From positions 1 to 64,000 of IMG/VR virus record IMGVR_UViG_3300025280_000023: a stretch of 64,000 nucleotides of DNA, one strand, 5' to 3'. Shown in pieces: positions 56,268-64,000 of this stretch. Within the stretch, counting starts at the first letter, position 1; every line of letters begins with the position of its first letter. The stretch is from a virus. The translations under genes and the position numbers were made by a program. The notes under the pieces were generated by a model. That model did not search any database and had not been told where the DNA came from. It saw only the letters and a list, made by a program, of their open reading frames with translations.

Positions 56268-56762
56268 TTAATTACCAAATTGAGATTCTTTACCCTTGTC
56301 TAATTCAAGAGCGACATTGCCGGTGGTTGCCTTCACAACTGCCTTCTTAGCTCCCGGGCGAGGCAAACCACCTGCCTGGGTTCCTACAACCTCGGAGGAG
56401 TCCCCTAAATCCACATTATATGGGCCTCCAGCATCTTCAACGTCTTGGTCAGTCGTATGTGAAAATGGACCCGGAGTTCCTTGAACATCTCCCCCGGCCA
56501 CAGAGGACGTTTCAATCACGACCCCTTCTAACAGAATATCCCGCTCTTCAACGGCTTCATTAAGATTTCTTTCCATCTTACTAAGTTCGGTCTTCAAAGA
56601 CTTAAGACGCTTTTTGATTGAATGGACTCTGTTTCTATCGCCATCCGTTCTAACTCTTAAATTTTCTAACAAGTCTTGAATTGTCCTGAAGTCATCCCTC
56701 CAAGATTCCTGAACTAAAAAGTCTCCCTTAATAAACTTCTTTGTTAATTTTTTATAATTCAT
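56268..56762 (-). CDS. Coiled-coil protein with disordered tail, 164 aa
   Basis: N-terminal helix with heptad-like pattern (residues ~45-85, RVHSIKKRLKSLKTELSKM); the rest is Gly/Ser/Asp-rich and probably disordered. ATG at 56762 after a 12-bp gap. No known family. Low-complexity C-terminus is shared in style, not in sequence, with its neighbours. Confidence 0.72.
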   Translation of the reverse strand: MNYKKLTKKFIKGDFLVQESWRDDFRTIQDLLENLRVRTDGDRNRVHSIKKRLKSLKTELSKMERNLNEAVEERDILLEGVVIETSSVAGGDVQGTPGPFSHTTDQDVEDAGGPYNVDLGDSSEVVGTQAGGLPRPGAKKAVVKATTGNVALELDKGKESQFGN

Positions 56763-56774
56763 CTTTATCTCCGA

Positions 56775-57248
56775 TTATGTGGAGGCCACAAAAAATTCTA
56801 TATCGCACGCGGCGGTATCTGCTAGTGCGGTTATGTTAACCAGGTCACCCAAGGCAAGAGTTAAACCTGCGCCGTCTATCGCGTCCATGGTGTCTACTAC
56901 ACCTCCAGAATTATCACCCGGATAAATAAATGAGTGGCTAGCGTCTACCTTGATTGCAAATTCATCATTGTTTTCGTTCTTAAAAGTCAACGTGATATGG
57001 TTTGTATCATCAAGGTTAGTAATTCTAATGTATTTAACGCTACCTTCTAAAAATGTCCCACTTCCAACTGCGGTTCCGCTAAAAGCCAAAATCTCAACTT
57101 CCGTAATTGGAATAGTGACAATTCTTTTAGAGATTTCATTTATCCCAGAAAGGCTAACAGTAGCTTGGCTACCTCGTTGTCGGCCATCTAGAATGATGTC
57201 TTCAACTATCTTAACTTTTAATGTGGCTGACGAAAGTTTACTTGCCAT
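56775..57248 (-). CDS. Beta-rich putative virion decoration protein, 157 aa
   Basis: No Met-rich or membrane parts; alternating strands such as VEILAFSGTAVGSG, VKYIRITNLDDTNH and ACDIEFFVAST suggest a beta-sandwich. Size and composition resemble small head decoration or tail-tip proteins. ATG at 57248 has no clear ribosome-binding site and follows the 288-aa gene stop by 3 bp. Role inferred only from fold guess. Confidence 0.65.
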   Translation of the reverse strand: MASKLSSATLKVKIVEDIILDGRQRGSQATVSLSGINEISKRIVTIPITEVEILAFSGTAVGSGTFLEGSVKYIRITNLDDTNHITLTFKNENNDEFAIKVDASHSFIYPGDNSGGVVDTMDAIDGAGLTLALGDLVNITALADTAACDIEFFVAST

Positions 57249-57251
57249 CGA

Positions 57252-58118
57252 TTAGTTCTCATTAAGTTTATCAACAATTAAATCAAAATCATATCCATCT
57301 TTTTGTAATTGTTTTTTGTTTTCATGAAACCAAGTTAGCATTAGAGAATTCGATTCTTCTTCGGTTCTTTCATTGAGCACCTTTACGACCCTTTCTGGAT
57401 CATATCCGTCGCTTTTTAGGGGCTTTAGATTTTCTATAAGCCAACCGCGAACGACGGCGGACTTCGATTCCCATAGGCCATCTTCGGGATCTCTATTAAA
57501 GGAGGGGTCGGAGTCACCAACTAGGTCTTCCCATGTCATATCTCGATTGTATGCCGTATCGCCATATCCGTCATCCCTGGTCCTAGGAATTTGACCCCTG
57601 TCTATTTCACCGGCATCGAATTTATGTCCTAATTCTTCAAAGCCACCTGATGCTTTGAATCCTTTTGGATCGCCCTGCTGTAGTGTTTGACCCCATGACC
57701 GCACATCTGTGGGCAAATCTTTCCCCGAATACCCGGGTACTTTCCTAGGATCTACTTTTTGTCCTAATCCTTTAATACCACCGATGCTATCAAGGGCACC
57801 GGGGGCTCCCTGTTCTAGTTCTTCTCCGTATGATTGCACATGACCAGGGAGCCCATGCTCGCCTCTTAGGTCGGTCATGCCCTTGGTTGTTCTACCGCTA
57901 ATATCACCAAGGTTGCCAGCCATGCCTCCGGCAGGCATGCCGCCAGCAAAATCCCGACCATATGCGTCACCAAGATCGTCATCTCTATCATAAGACCAAT
58001 CCTCTGATAGATCACCAGATATATCGTCTCTATTAGTTTCGTAGTGCTGCTTAAGATCTTCTGTCAAAGAAGCTTCGTTAATCTCTTTTCTGAGATCTGC
58101 AAGTTCATCGCTATTCAT
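57252..58118 (-). CDS. Protein with two different internal duplications, 288 aa
   Basis: Residues 90-123 and 135-168 form a 45-residue repeat (VQSYGEELEQG versus VRSWGQTLQQG, ending LGQKVD versus LGHKFD). Residues 226-250 and 263-287 form a 37-residue repeat (WLIENLKPLKSDGYDPERVV versus WFHENKKQLQKDGYDFDLIV). The middle is Gly/Asp-rich. ATG at 58118 overlaps the 52-aa gene by 8 bp. No family recognised; the C-terminal repeats look like small helical peptide-binding units. Confidence 0.78.
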   Translation of the reverse strand: MNSDELADLRKEINEASLTEDLKQHYETNRDDISGDLSEDWSYDRDDDLGDAYGRDFAGGMPAGGMAGNLGDISGRTTKGMTDLRGEHGLPGHVQSYGEELEQGAPGALDSIGGIKGLGQKVDPRKVPGYSGKDLPTDVRSWGQTLQQGDPKGFKASGGFEELGHKFDAGEIDRGQIPRTRDDGYGDTAYNRDMTWEDLVGDSDPSFNRDPEDGLWESKSAVVRGWLIENLKPLKSDGYDPERVVKVLNERTEEESNSLMLTWFHENKKQLQKDGYDFDLIVDKLNEN

Positions 58119-58269
58119 TTTCTTCTTCCTCTATCTTATCAACACCCTCTTCGAGAACAAGAGCCTCGGTCTCAGTATCGGTATGATGGTTTTCGTTTAT
58201 TAGTTTGTAAGTGTAGGGCCGAGCGGATTTAATACCCTCTTTAATAGCTTTCTTGAAGTCGAATGACAT
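58111..58269 (-). CDS. Small acidic protein, 52 aa
   Basis: ATG at 58269 preceded by ATAGGAGAAAA; the frame MSFDFKKAIKEGIKSARP, then a YTYKLINENHH segment and an acidic tail LVLEEGVDKIEEEENE ends in TAG overlapping the next ATG. Tight fit between two genes and a good AGGAG site support it. Function unknown. Confidence 0.75.
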   Translation of the reverse strand: MSFDFKKAIKEGIKSARPYTYKLINENHHTDTETEALVLEEGVDKIEEEENE

Positions 58270-58287
58270 GATATTTTCTCCTATATG

Positions 58288-58575
58288 TTATTCAGGTGTT
58301 GATTTTGGCTTCTGTGAACGTGTCTTCCTAGCAGGCTTGTCTGGCACCGCAGGCTCGGGTGCAGAAGTAGGTGTAGGCTCTGGCTCAGGAGCAGGCTCAG
58401 GAGCAAGAACAGGAGCAGGCTTGGGCGTAGGCTTAGGCCTGTGAGCCTGCGTTTTATTAGGGGGTGCCGGCTTTGACTCGGGCCCTGGAGCGGCCTCAGT
58501 TACCCCGCCTCTCCGAGCTTTCTGCGTTTTTAATAAGGCTCTTTTTCTGGCTAATCTAGTTCCTGGTGATCCCAT
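58288..58575 (-). CDS. Proline/alanine-rich low-complexity protein, 95 aa
   Basis: N-terminal Arg/Lys-rich 30 residues, then repeated P-K-P, A-P-E-P and P-T-P units. Its local base composition is much richer in G and C than the neighbours. Probably disordered. It overlaps the 119-aa gene by 1 bp. May be a linker or nucleic-acid-binding accessory; could also be a non-conserved frame. Confidence 0.6.
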   Translation of the reverse strand: MGSPGTRLARKRALLKTQKARRGGVTEAAPGPESKPAPPNKTQAHRPKPTPKPAPVLAPEPAPEPEPTPTSAPEPAVPDKPARKTRSQKPKSTPE

Positions 58576-58934
58576 TACAGTATCCCTCCTAATCCGGTAT
58601 ACTTCTTCTTCTTTTTATAGAAGTCTTTAAATTTAATTTTAACGATGTTGTCAATGTTCACTATTCTTCTATGTAGTTCAGTTAAATACTTTTTTGGATG
58701 CTCGCCTTCTAGCGGCAAATATTTAATTTTTATGCTACTAACGTTTCTCCTATCGGAAGAAGCGACAGATGGATTTAAACTACTCACAATAGTAATTCCA
58801 CGAAGACCTCGTATTTCTGTGAGAATATCCGAAATATTCCTGTCGGAAGCAGATGTCATGATTGCTTCAATAGAAACAACCTTGCCCTCAATAATTGAGA
58901 TGGCTTCCTTAACAATAGTACGTAGTTCTTCCAT
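58575..58934 (-). CDS. Small alpha/beta protein, 119 aa
   Basis: Mixed pattern: helix 1 (residues 2-25), then ISDILTEIRGLRGITIVSSL, a conserved-looking beta-alpha unit with NVSSIKIKYLPLEGE; the C-terminus is Lys-rich (DFYKKKKKYTG). The fold resembles a ferredoxin-like domain. ATG at 58934 is the first codon of the minus-strand operon and reads away from PhoH. Function unknown. Confidence 0.75.
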   Translation of the reverse strand: MEELRTIVKEAISIIEGKVVSIEAIMTSASDRNISDILTEIRGLRGITIVSSLNPSVASSDRRNVSSIKIKYLPLEGEHPKKYLTELHRRIVNIDNIVKIKFKDFYKKKKKYTGLGGIL

Positions 58935-59026
58935 TTGTTATAATTAGTTTAGTGAACCACAAAAATATGTATAATGGTCAAGAATGAATTTATATCGGAG
59001 TCTCTAATTATAAAAAGAGGGTTCAA
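58935..59026. promoter_or_regulatory. Divergent promoter region
   Basis: The 92-bp gap is the only divergent junction in the window. Plus strand: TATAAT at 58970-58975 is a perfect -10 match; a weak -35 TTTAGT lies at 58948-58953 (16-bp spacer). Purine-rich AGAGGG just before 59027 is the ribosome-binding site of phoH. Minus strand: AATTATAAC near 58938-58946 is a possible -10 with no good -35. Early-type promoters plausible; not proven. Confidence 0.45.
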
Positions 59027-60337
59027 GTGAGTAAAAAAATATATGTTTTAGATACAAGTGTTTACCTCACAGATGCAAATTCAGTCTACAGCTTTGGAAG
59101 GAACGACATAGTTGTACCTCTAAAAGTACTAGAAGAAATTGATAAGCATAAAAAGCGTCAAGATGGGGTTGGTGCAAACGCAAGATCAATCATACGAATA
59201 CTAGACAAACTTCGCTCTAAGGGAAATTTAAACCAGGGCGTCAGGGTAGAAAAGTACAAAGGCATGATTTATGCCAAAAATTATGATCCTGGCGTACTGC
59301 CTTCTGGTTTTGATATTAGTAATCCCGATAACGAAATCATTGCAACGGCACTCACAGAGAAGAGGAATAACCCGAAGAAAGAAATTGTTGTTGTCTCCAG
59401 GGACATAAACATGAGAGTCAAGTGCGATGCGCTCCAAGTAAAGACTCATGATTTTATTTCTGACGAGATTATTTCAAACACAGATGATTTATTTACGGGG
59501 ATGGCAACGCATCTAGTAGATGAACAAGTCGTAGATATGTTTTACGCGGGCGAAGATGTGTTTATCTCTGCGGAAGAAGCGAAGCTTCATCCCAATCAAT
59601 TTGTGATGTTGATATCAAATTCTAATGAGAAAAAGACTGCTCTTGCAAGATTCAACCACCATTCAGAACCCCTTAAAAAAATAGTGGAGTTCAAGAATGG
59701 ATTGTGGGGAATAAGACCTAGAAATAAAGAGCAGGCATTTGCCGCTAATTTACTCATGGATGAGTCGGTTCCAATAGTAACAATTGTGGGCAAGGCTGGG
59801 ACCGGGAAAACGTTATATGCCTTAAGTGCGGCGCTAGAACAGGTAGTAGAGAGCCAAAAATATACTAAAATTCTTGTCTCTAGGCCAGTGCAACCGATGG
59901 GTAAAGACATAGGGTTCCTCCCGGGGGATATAAAAGAAAAACTATTGCCATGGTTAATGCCGGTGCAAGATAATCTTCAATTTTTGATGGGTAACGACAA
60001 AACAACCCTAGAAATGTATATGGAGAACGGTACAATAGAGATTGAAGCCTTATCATACATTAGAGGCCGCTCTATTTCTAACGCCTTTATAATCATTGAT
60101 GAAACCCAAAACTTATCGAAGCACGAACTTAAAACAATCATTACCCGTGTTGGAGAGGGGACCAAGATTGTCTTGACCGGAGATATTGAACAAATCGACA
60201 GCATGTACCTGGACTCTACATCAAACGGGCTATCCCATGCGGTAGAAAGTTTTAAGGTATGCGATTTGTCCGGGCACGTAACACTATTGAAGGGAGAGCG
60301 GTCAAAGGTAGCAACTTTAGCCGCCAAGGTGCTGTGA
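59027..60337 (+). CDS. phoH: PIN-PhoH fusion protein
   Basis: 436 aa, GTG start at 59027 with AGAGGG upstream. N-terminal PIN domain (residues ~1-140): VLDTSVYLTDAN, VPLKVLEEIDKHKK, then the acidic NEIIATAL and VSRDINMR. C-terminal PhoH ATPase: Walker A VGKAGTGKTLYALSAA (~residue 254), a VSRPVQPMGKDIGFLPG stretch, Walker B AFIIIDETQNLSKHEL (~354) and TGDIEQID. The fusion of an RNase-like PIN and an ATPase is known as PhoH2/YlaK-type and is common in marine phages. Heads the plus-strand operon. Confidence 0.93.
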   Translation: MSKKIYVLDTSVYLTDANSVYSFGRNDIVVPLKVLEEIDKHKKRQDGVGANARSIIRILDKLRSKGNLNQGVRVEKYKGMIYAKNYDPGVLPSGFDISNPDNEIIATALTEKRNNPKKEIVVVSRDINMRVKCDALQVKTHDFISDEIISNTDDLFTGMATHLVDEQVVDMFYAGEDVFISAEEAKLHPNQFVMLISNSNEKKTALARFNHHSEPLKKIVEFKNGLWGIRPRNKEQAFAANLLMDESVPIVTIVGKAGTGKTLYALSAALEQVVESQKYTKILVSRPVQPMGKDIGFLPGDIKEKLLPWLMPVQDNLQFLMGNDKTTLEMYMENGTIEIEALSYIRGRSISNAFIIIDETQNLSKHELKTIITRVGEGTKIVLTGDIEQIDSMYLDSTSNGLSHAVESFKVCDLSGHVTLLKGERSKVATLAAKVL

Positions 60338-60603
60338 TATCAAAAACAAAATACAAAACTATAGGACACGACAATTATGAGGTTATTGTTGTGGACAAAA
60401 AAGGGGAAGAAACCGTCATAGGGAGAGTTTTTAAAAAGCTTGGCGAGAATAAATGGAAATTTAAGCCATATTTTAAACTTGCGAAAGAACAAATAATGTA
60501 TATAATAAAAGAGCATCATAGTTTTGTAGAGGCGGGAAGAACCCTATCAAAGCTATGGGAAAATTCCCTATTCTTCAACTTCTTTGATGGAGAACTACTT
60601 TAA
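60334..60603 (+). CDS. Small unknown protein, 89 aa
   Basis: GTG at 60334 overlaps the PhoH TGA (GTGA); the frame extends to 60259 inside phoH but a start there is unlikely. Begins ISKTKYKTIGHDNYEVIVVD; middle FKKLGENKWKFKPYF; ends FFNFFDGELL. Small alpha/beta, no motif. Coupled to PhoH and the lipoprotein. Confidence 0.75.
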   Translation: MISKTKYKTIGHDNYEVIVVDKKGEETVIGRVFKKLGENKWKFKPYFKLAKEQIMYIIKEHHSFVEAGRTLSKLWENSLFFNFFDGELL

Positions 60604-62496
60604 ATGAAAAGGCTCCTACTTCTTTTTATTGTCCTGGTACCACTATACTCCTGTGCCGATAAAGTGACAGAGGGCGAAGACGGGGACATAGGGCTTACAC
60701 CTATTATCCCAATTTATGATCCGTCATTGATAATGAACATCAAGGCGATGACGCCGCACGAGTACCAGCAGGAGTGCATCAGGCGGGAATATTATTTTTG
60801 TGATCTAGACGCCAAGACAAAGATGGAAGTCGTAAAGGATATATGTTTCGATCCCCCCAAGATCCTAAGTGTCGGTGAGTGCGAAGAGTTTTTGGAATGC
60901 GATCCAACGCAATACCTAATAGGTACGATAGAATGCGTAACATGGGATGGATATCCAGGAACGCAGGACGAGGTTTGTGATAAAGGAACCATTAAGTATA
61001 CGGAATGTGTAAGTCTGTGCGAAGAAGAGATATGCGATGGGGAAGATAATGATTGTGATGACCAGATTGATGAAGGCCAGCTAAATGATTGTGGCCTGTG
61101 TGGGTTCTTGCCCGAAGAAGTATGCGATGGTGTGGACAATGATTGCGACGGCTCTACAGATGAAGACCTGCTTCAAGAATGTTTTACAGCGTGCGGAACG
61201 GGCGTAGAATATTGTATTGGTGGGAATTGGGTTTCGTGTACAGCCCCTCCCGTCCAGGTGGAAATATGCGATGGATTTGACAATGATTGTGATGGACAAA
61301 TTGATGAGGAACTCAACTGCGGATGTACCATCGGTCATGTGGGAGTTTTATTCCCCTGCAACGAGTCGCCCCTTATATGTGGTAAGGGGTATAAGACCTG
61401 TGAATGCCTTGACCCAGGATGTACGTCTTTATCGATGACAGATTGTATGGCCGCCTGTGTCTACTTTCCTGATCCCGATGAACCCTGTGATCCAACGGTT
61501 GGACAGCCTCTCAAAGAAGAGGAATGCAACAACTTTGATGATAATTGTAACGAGCTTATAGACGAAGACCTGTTCGGCCAATGCTATACAGGGGACCCCG
61601 CGACCCTATACGTAGGCATATGCGAACCTGGAATCATGACGTGTAAAGAGGGCACCTGGGGAGGGGTCCATGATGAAATACAAGAATTCATCCCTGGGTT
61701 CTGCGATGGTGAAATTGTACCACAAGAAGAAATATGTAATGGTGTTGATGACGACTGTGACGGCGTTACTGATTCAGGAGAGGAGTTAGACCCTGTTGAT
61801 ATCTTGTTTATTATCGATTGGTCCGGTTCTATGTATATTGAAATAAATGCCGTCATGACCGCCCTTAATAAGTTTGCTAGTAATTACATTGACGAAGAAG
61901 TCCTACAATGGGGTACTATCATTGGTCCACTGGACTCCCCTGCTAACTCCTCAGGTAAAGAATACCTTAAGCTTCATCATAACCTATCTGGGTTTACTGA
62001 TTTTATATCCGCAATGTCACAATTGAATTTAAACTCGTACACAATGATTGGTGCCCGCGAAATGATGTATGACGCAATATATTTAGCCATGCATAACTTG
62101 GTGGGTGCTTCTTCTTTGCCGGTTGCCATAGCAGATGTCGTATGGGATACAATAAAGGGCGTTACTGAGTCGTCTCCTCCTAAAGAAGACTTTGTTATCG
62201 ATTGGCGTACTGATTCAGACGTAGAAAGGGTTATCATTATCTTTACCGATGAAACTCCGCAATCTTACTTCTTACCCAAGATAACTCAATTGGATCTGTT
62301 GGATTTGATTTCTAAGACGTTTAATACTAAGATATATGTGTTTACAAAGGACTGGCATAAAGAAAACGGCATGTATAACGATGGCTGGGAGCCTATTTGT
62401 ATCGCTTCTGGAGGGAAATATTACGAGTTAACTTCTGATATGCTTACTATGTATAATAACCTTGTGGAGATCATTGATGAAAATGCCTGCAAGTAG
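60604..62496 (+). CDS. Lipoprotein with five MopE-type repeats and a VWA domain
   Basis: 630 aa. Lipoprotein signal: MKRLLLLFIVLVPLYSC with Cys17 as the acylation site and Ala at +2, suggesting outer-membrane sorting. Five Cys/Asp repeats near residues 140, 171, 219, 308 and 375 (EICDGEDNDCDDQIDE, EVCDGVDNDCDGSTDE, EICDGFDNDCDGQIDE, EECNNFDDNCNELIDE, EICNGVDDDCDG) match MopE-type metal-binding motifs. C-terminal VWA domain (residues ~398-625) has a complete MIDAS start FIIDWSGSM (D-x-S-x-S) and IIIFTDET. Many other Cys point to an oxidising extracellular site. Such proteins are known from delta-like bacteria; a phage copy is unusual. Confidence 0.9.
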   Translation: MKRLLLLFIVLVPLYSCADKVTEGEDGDIGLTPIIPIYDPSLIMNIKAMTPHEYQQECIRREYYFCDLDAKTKMEVVKDICFDPPKILSVGECEEFLECDPTQYLIGTIECVTWDGYPGTQDEVCDKGTIKYTECVSLCEEEICDGEDNDCDDQIDEGQLNDCGLCGFLPEEVCDGVDNDCDGSTDEDLLQECFTACGTGVEYCIGGNWVSCTAPPVQVEICDGFDNDCDGQIDEELNCGCTIGHVGVLFPCNESPLICGKGYKTCECLDPGCTSLSMTDCMAACVYFPDPDEPCDPTVGQPLKEEECNNFDDNCNELIDEDLFGQCYTGDPATLYVGICEPGIMTCKEGTWGGVHDEIQEFIPGFCDGEIVPQEEICNGVDDDCDGVTDSGEELDPVDILFIIDWSGSMYIEINAVMTALNKFASNYIDEEVLQWGTIIGPLDSPANSSGKEYLKLHHNLSGFTDFISAMSQLNLNSYTMIGAREMMYDAIYLAMHNLVGASSLPVAIADVVWDTIKGVTESSPPKEDFVIDWRTDSDVERVIIIFTDETPQSYFLPKITQLDLLDLISKTFNTKIYVFTKDWHKENGMYNDGWEPICIASGGKYYELTSDMLTMYNNLVEIIDENACK

Positions 62497-62507
62497 GAGC
62501 GGTCTAA

Positions 62508-62675
62508 ATGGATTCGGAGAGCCTGATGTGCCTCATATGCGCAGATATAGCTAAGGGAAACATGAATTCTCTAGAGGCAAGAAGAAACCTTGGTGAAATA
62601 CATTCTTCAATGAAAAAAGAGCATATTTTGGAAGTCTTAAGAAAAATATGGGAACTAGAAGATGAAGAAGAATAA
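62508..62675 (+). CDS. Small protein, 55 aa
   Basis: ATG at 62508 with TAGGAG eight bases upstream; ends TAA at 62675, overlapping the next ATG by 14 bp. Sequence MDSESLMCLICADIAKGN, then SLEARRNLGEIHSS and a charged helix HILEVLRKIWELEDEEE. The CLIC pair is unlikely to be a full zinc site. Good ribosome-binding site and coupling argue it is real. Function unknown. Confidence 0.72.
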   Translation: MDSESLMCLICADIAKGNMNSLEARRNLGEIHSSMKKEHILEVLRKIWELEDEEE

Positions 62676-63285
62676 GAGAGTGACTTGGGCCTGGACAGAG
62701 TTTTTAACTGAACTAGCTATGAGTCAGATTGGAGATCTTAAATCGGAGTGGTCTGTTATCGTCACTAAAGACAAGGACCAGTTCGACGAGACCTTTCAGA
62801 TTCTGATGGTCCAAGAAGATCCTAAATCTACTGCTATTAGCCTTCCACAAGGCAATTTTAATAAGGTGAAAGGGCAGGATGGGTCGTCTGCTCAAATAAT
62901 ACTTACTAAATACCATGAAGACACCGACTGTGATGCCTTTATTATCAATCAGGTAAGCGCCCCCAAGGGCTTTGGGCCCCTGCTGTATGATATTGCTCTG
63001 GAACTATCGGAGGACTCAGGGGCGATGCCGGATAGGATCTACGTAACAAAGGATGCCTATAAGGTGTGGGAGTACTATATGAATAGCAGGGTTGATGTTG
63101 AAACAAAACAACTAGAATACGGTGTATGCCCTTGGGAGCCAGGTGAATCAGACGAACACGGCTCTGACCATGACCTCTGGTACGATTCACCCCTTTCGAA
63201 AATTTATTATAAAAGAGACAGATCAGTAATAAAAAGTTTGACAGGGGCGAACAAGATGATATATAGAGTCGGAGACTTATTATAA
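62662..63285 (+). CDS. Putative GNAT-like protein, 207 aa
   Basis: N-terminal KKNKRVTWAWTEFLTELAM; the centre SAPKGFGPLLYDIALEL followed by PDRIYVTKDAYKVWEYY resembles GNAT acetyltransferase motif A (G-x-G plus helix) and the following strand. A later acidic DEHGSDHDLWYDSPLSK. The acetyl-CoA loop reads GFGPLL rather than the classical Q/RxxGxG, so activity is uncertain. Phage proteins of this form occur near head and replication genes from memory. ATG overlaps the 55-aa gene. Confidence 0.6.
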   Translation: MKKNKRVTWAWTEFLTELAMSQIGDLKSEWSVIVTKDKDQFDETFQILMVQEDPKSTAISLPQGNFNKVKGQDGSSAQIILTKYHEDTDCDAFIINQVSAPKGFGPLLYDIALELSEDSGAMPDRIYVTKDAYKVWEYYMNSRVDVETKQLEYGVCPWEPGESDEHGSDHDLWYDSPLSKIYYKRDRSVIKSLTGANKMIYRVGDLL

Positions 63286-63298
63286 TAAGGAGAATCCA

Positions 63299-63535
63299 AT
63301 GCAGCCCGAAATGAGACTCAATGTGAATTTAAAACAATGTAACAATGTAGCGTGTGACGAGTGTGAGAACACGTTCTTTAATACGGCATTCTTGATTAAA
63401 GAAGTGTCCCCGGTGGTTTCGCCCACTGGAGAAGAGATGCTCTTGCCGGTTCAAGTGTTTTCTTGTTTGTCTTGTGGACATATCAATGAAGGCTTCCTTG
63501 AGCACGTAGAGAACGCCAGCCCCGCTGCTGGGTAG
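63299..63535 (+). CDS. Zinc-ribbon-like small protein, 78 aa
   Basis: ATG at 63299 with AAGGAG six bases upstream. CDEC (residues ~19-22) and CLSC (~57-60) are two CxxC pairs suited to one zinc ion; the region between has a hydrophobic strand NTAFLIKEVSP. The stop TAG abuts the deformylase ATG. Similar proteins occur beside phage deformylase genes as far as I recall. Confidence 0.78.
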   Translation: MQPEMRLNVNLKQCNNVACDECENTFFNTAFLIKEVSPVVSPTGEEMLLPVQVFSCLSCGHINEGFLEHVENASPAAG

Positions 63536-63955
63536 ATGGATATTGTCAAAGACAAGGAATACCTAAAGAAGAAGTGCGATAAAGTAGAGCTTCAGCAGGG
63601 TATAAAAACAGGCAAAATCTTACTCGGTGTCCTTCAAAAGCACAAGAGTGGTATCGGTTTGGCTGCAAACCAAGTTGGAATCAATGAATCTGTCTGTGTT
63701 GTAAACGTGACAAGCCCCTTGATTCTGGTGAACCCTGGGATTACGGGCGAGTTTGGCAGCATAGTGACCGCCGAACGATGCCTTTCCTTCCCGGGTGAGT
63801 TTGTAATCACCAAAAGGCCCATGAGCATAGTCGTTGAGTGTGACTATAATGGAACAAAGAGATTTGATTCTAGAGAGGATTTGTTAGAACTCGTTTGTGT
63901 TTGCCATGAAATAGATCACTTGAACGGCATTACTATGCACGAAAGAAAAAAATAA
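63536..63955 (+). CDS. def: Peptide deformylase, phage type
   Basis: 139 aa. All three catalytic motifs are visible: GIGLAANQVG (motif 1, residue ~39), ERCLSFPG (motif 2, ~79, with R instead of G before C), and CHEIDHLNG (motif 3, HExxH, ~123). It removes the formyl group from nascent proteins. The very short C-terminus (ends ITMHERKK, lacking the C-terminal helix) is typical of marine phage deformylases. ATG abuts the stop of the zinc-ribbon gene. Confidence 0.93.
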   Translation: MDIVKDKEYLKKKCDKVELQQGIKTGKILLGVLQKHKSGIGLAANQVGINESVCVVNVTSPLILVNPGITGEFGSIVTAERCLSFPGEFVITKRPMSIVVECDYNGTKRFDSREDLLELVCVCHEIDHLNGITMHERKK

Positions 63956-64000
63956 CTTTTCTCTTGACTTTTAAAAATGCGTCCCCATTTTATCTTTATC
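63956..64000 (+). promoter_or_regulatory. Possible promoter after deformylase
   Basis: TTGACT at 63964-63969 and TTTTAT at 63988-63993 with an 18-bp spacer form a weak sigma-70-like pair; an A-rich stretch precedes it. There is also a weak AGAAAA/TTTTCT inverted repeat at the deformylase stop without a T-run. The window ends here. Confidence 0.25.

Noticed and set aside
1-64000. tRNA genes
   Set aside because: No cloverleaf was noticed in the few non-coding gaps, which are nearly all under 150 bp; this was by eye only.

Overview
The window is part of the genome of a large tailed phage (myovirus) with T4-like baseplate and late-transcription genes. It holds homologues of baseplate wedge gp6 and gp25, a gp55-like late sigma factor, very large virion proteins, PIN-PhoH and a phage-type peptide deformylase. 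There are no rRNA or tRNA genes and no bacterial housekeeping blocks. Genes are packed at almost 100% coding density, with TAATG, ATGA and GTGA junctions throughout. The host cannot be named. A phage-encoded lipoprotein with MopE-type Cys/Asp repeats and a VWA domain suggests a Gram-negative host from a lineage rich in such proteins (Myxococcota-like or another marine group), but this is inference.

Layout. (1) 1-32,113, minus strand: virion and baseplate module. Reading 5'->3' on the minus strand it runs from a 96-aa conserved small protein through a candidate OB-fold spike protein, a spike/hub-like protein, two giant unknown proteins (about 1420 and 1108 aa), gp25, gp6, a 645-aa beta-rich protein, a 2859-aa LamG-containing protein, and six further structural candidates. 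(2) 32,143-33,576, minus: gp55-like late sigma factor, a membrane-anchored small protein, an FmdB-type zinc ribbon and a 58-aa protein. (3) 33,573-53,259, minus: a glycan island of about 20 kb and 22 genes. It has nucleotide-sugar enzymes (plant-like GDP-mannose 3,5-epimerase, NeuB-like synthase, NeuA-like cytidylyltransferase, two UDP-sugar dehydrogenases, a 4-epimerase-like SDR, a 2-hydroxyacid dehydrogenase and NAD synthetase), about eight glycosyltransferases including a sialyltransferase-like protein, and six methyltransferases, three of them FkbM-type. No flippase, polymerase or membrane protein is present. (4) 53,270-58,934, minus: Cas4/RecB-like nuclease, HExxH metallopeptidase, a Fis-type HTH protein behind two tandem-repeat clusters, and a set of small acidic, coiled-coil or disordered proteins. 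(5) 59,027-63,955, plus strand: a divergent operon with PIN-PhoH, an 89-aa protein, the VWA/MopE lipoprotein, a 55-aa protein, a GNAT-like protein, a zinc-ribbon protein and peptide deformylase.

How it fits together. The minus-strand genes look like one very long, translationally coupled unit that ends in the tail and baseplate proteins. The glycan island lies directly upstream of the late sigma gene and the tail genes. Because the island lacks export machinery, the simplest reading is that glycans containing a nonulosonic acid are assembled in the cytoplasm and attached to a cytoplasmic acceptor, most plausibly virion proteins. Remodelling of host surface precursors is the main alternative. 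The plus-strand operon seems to serve takeover of the host cell (PhoH, deformylase) and possibly surface modification (lipoprotein).
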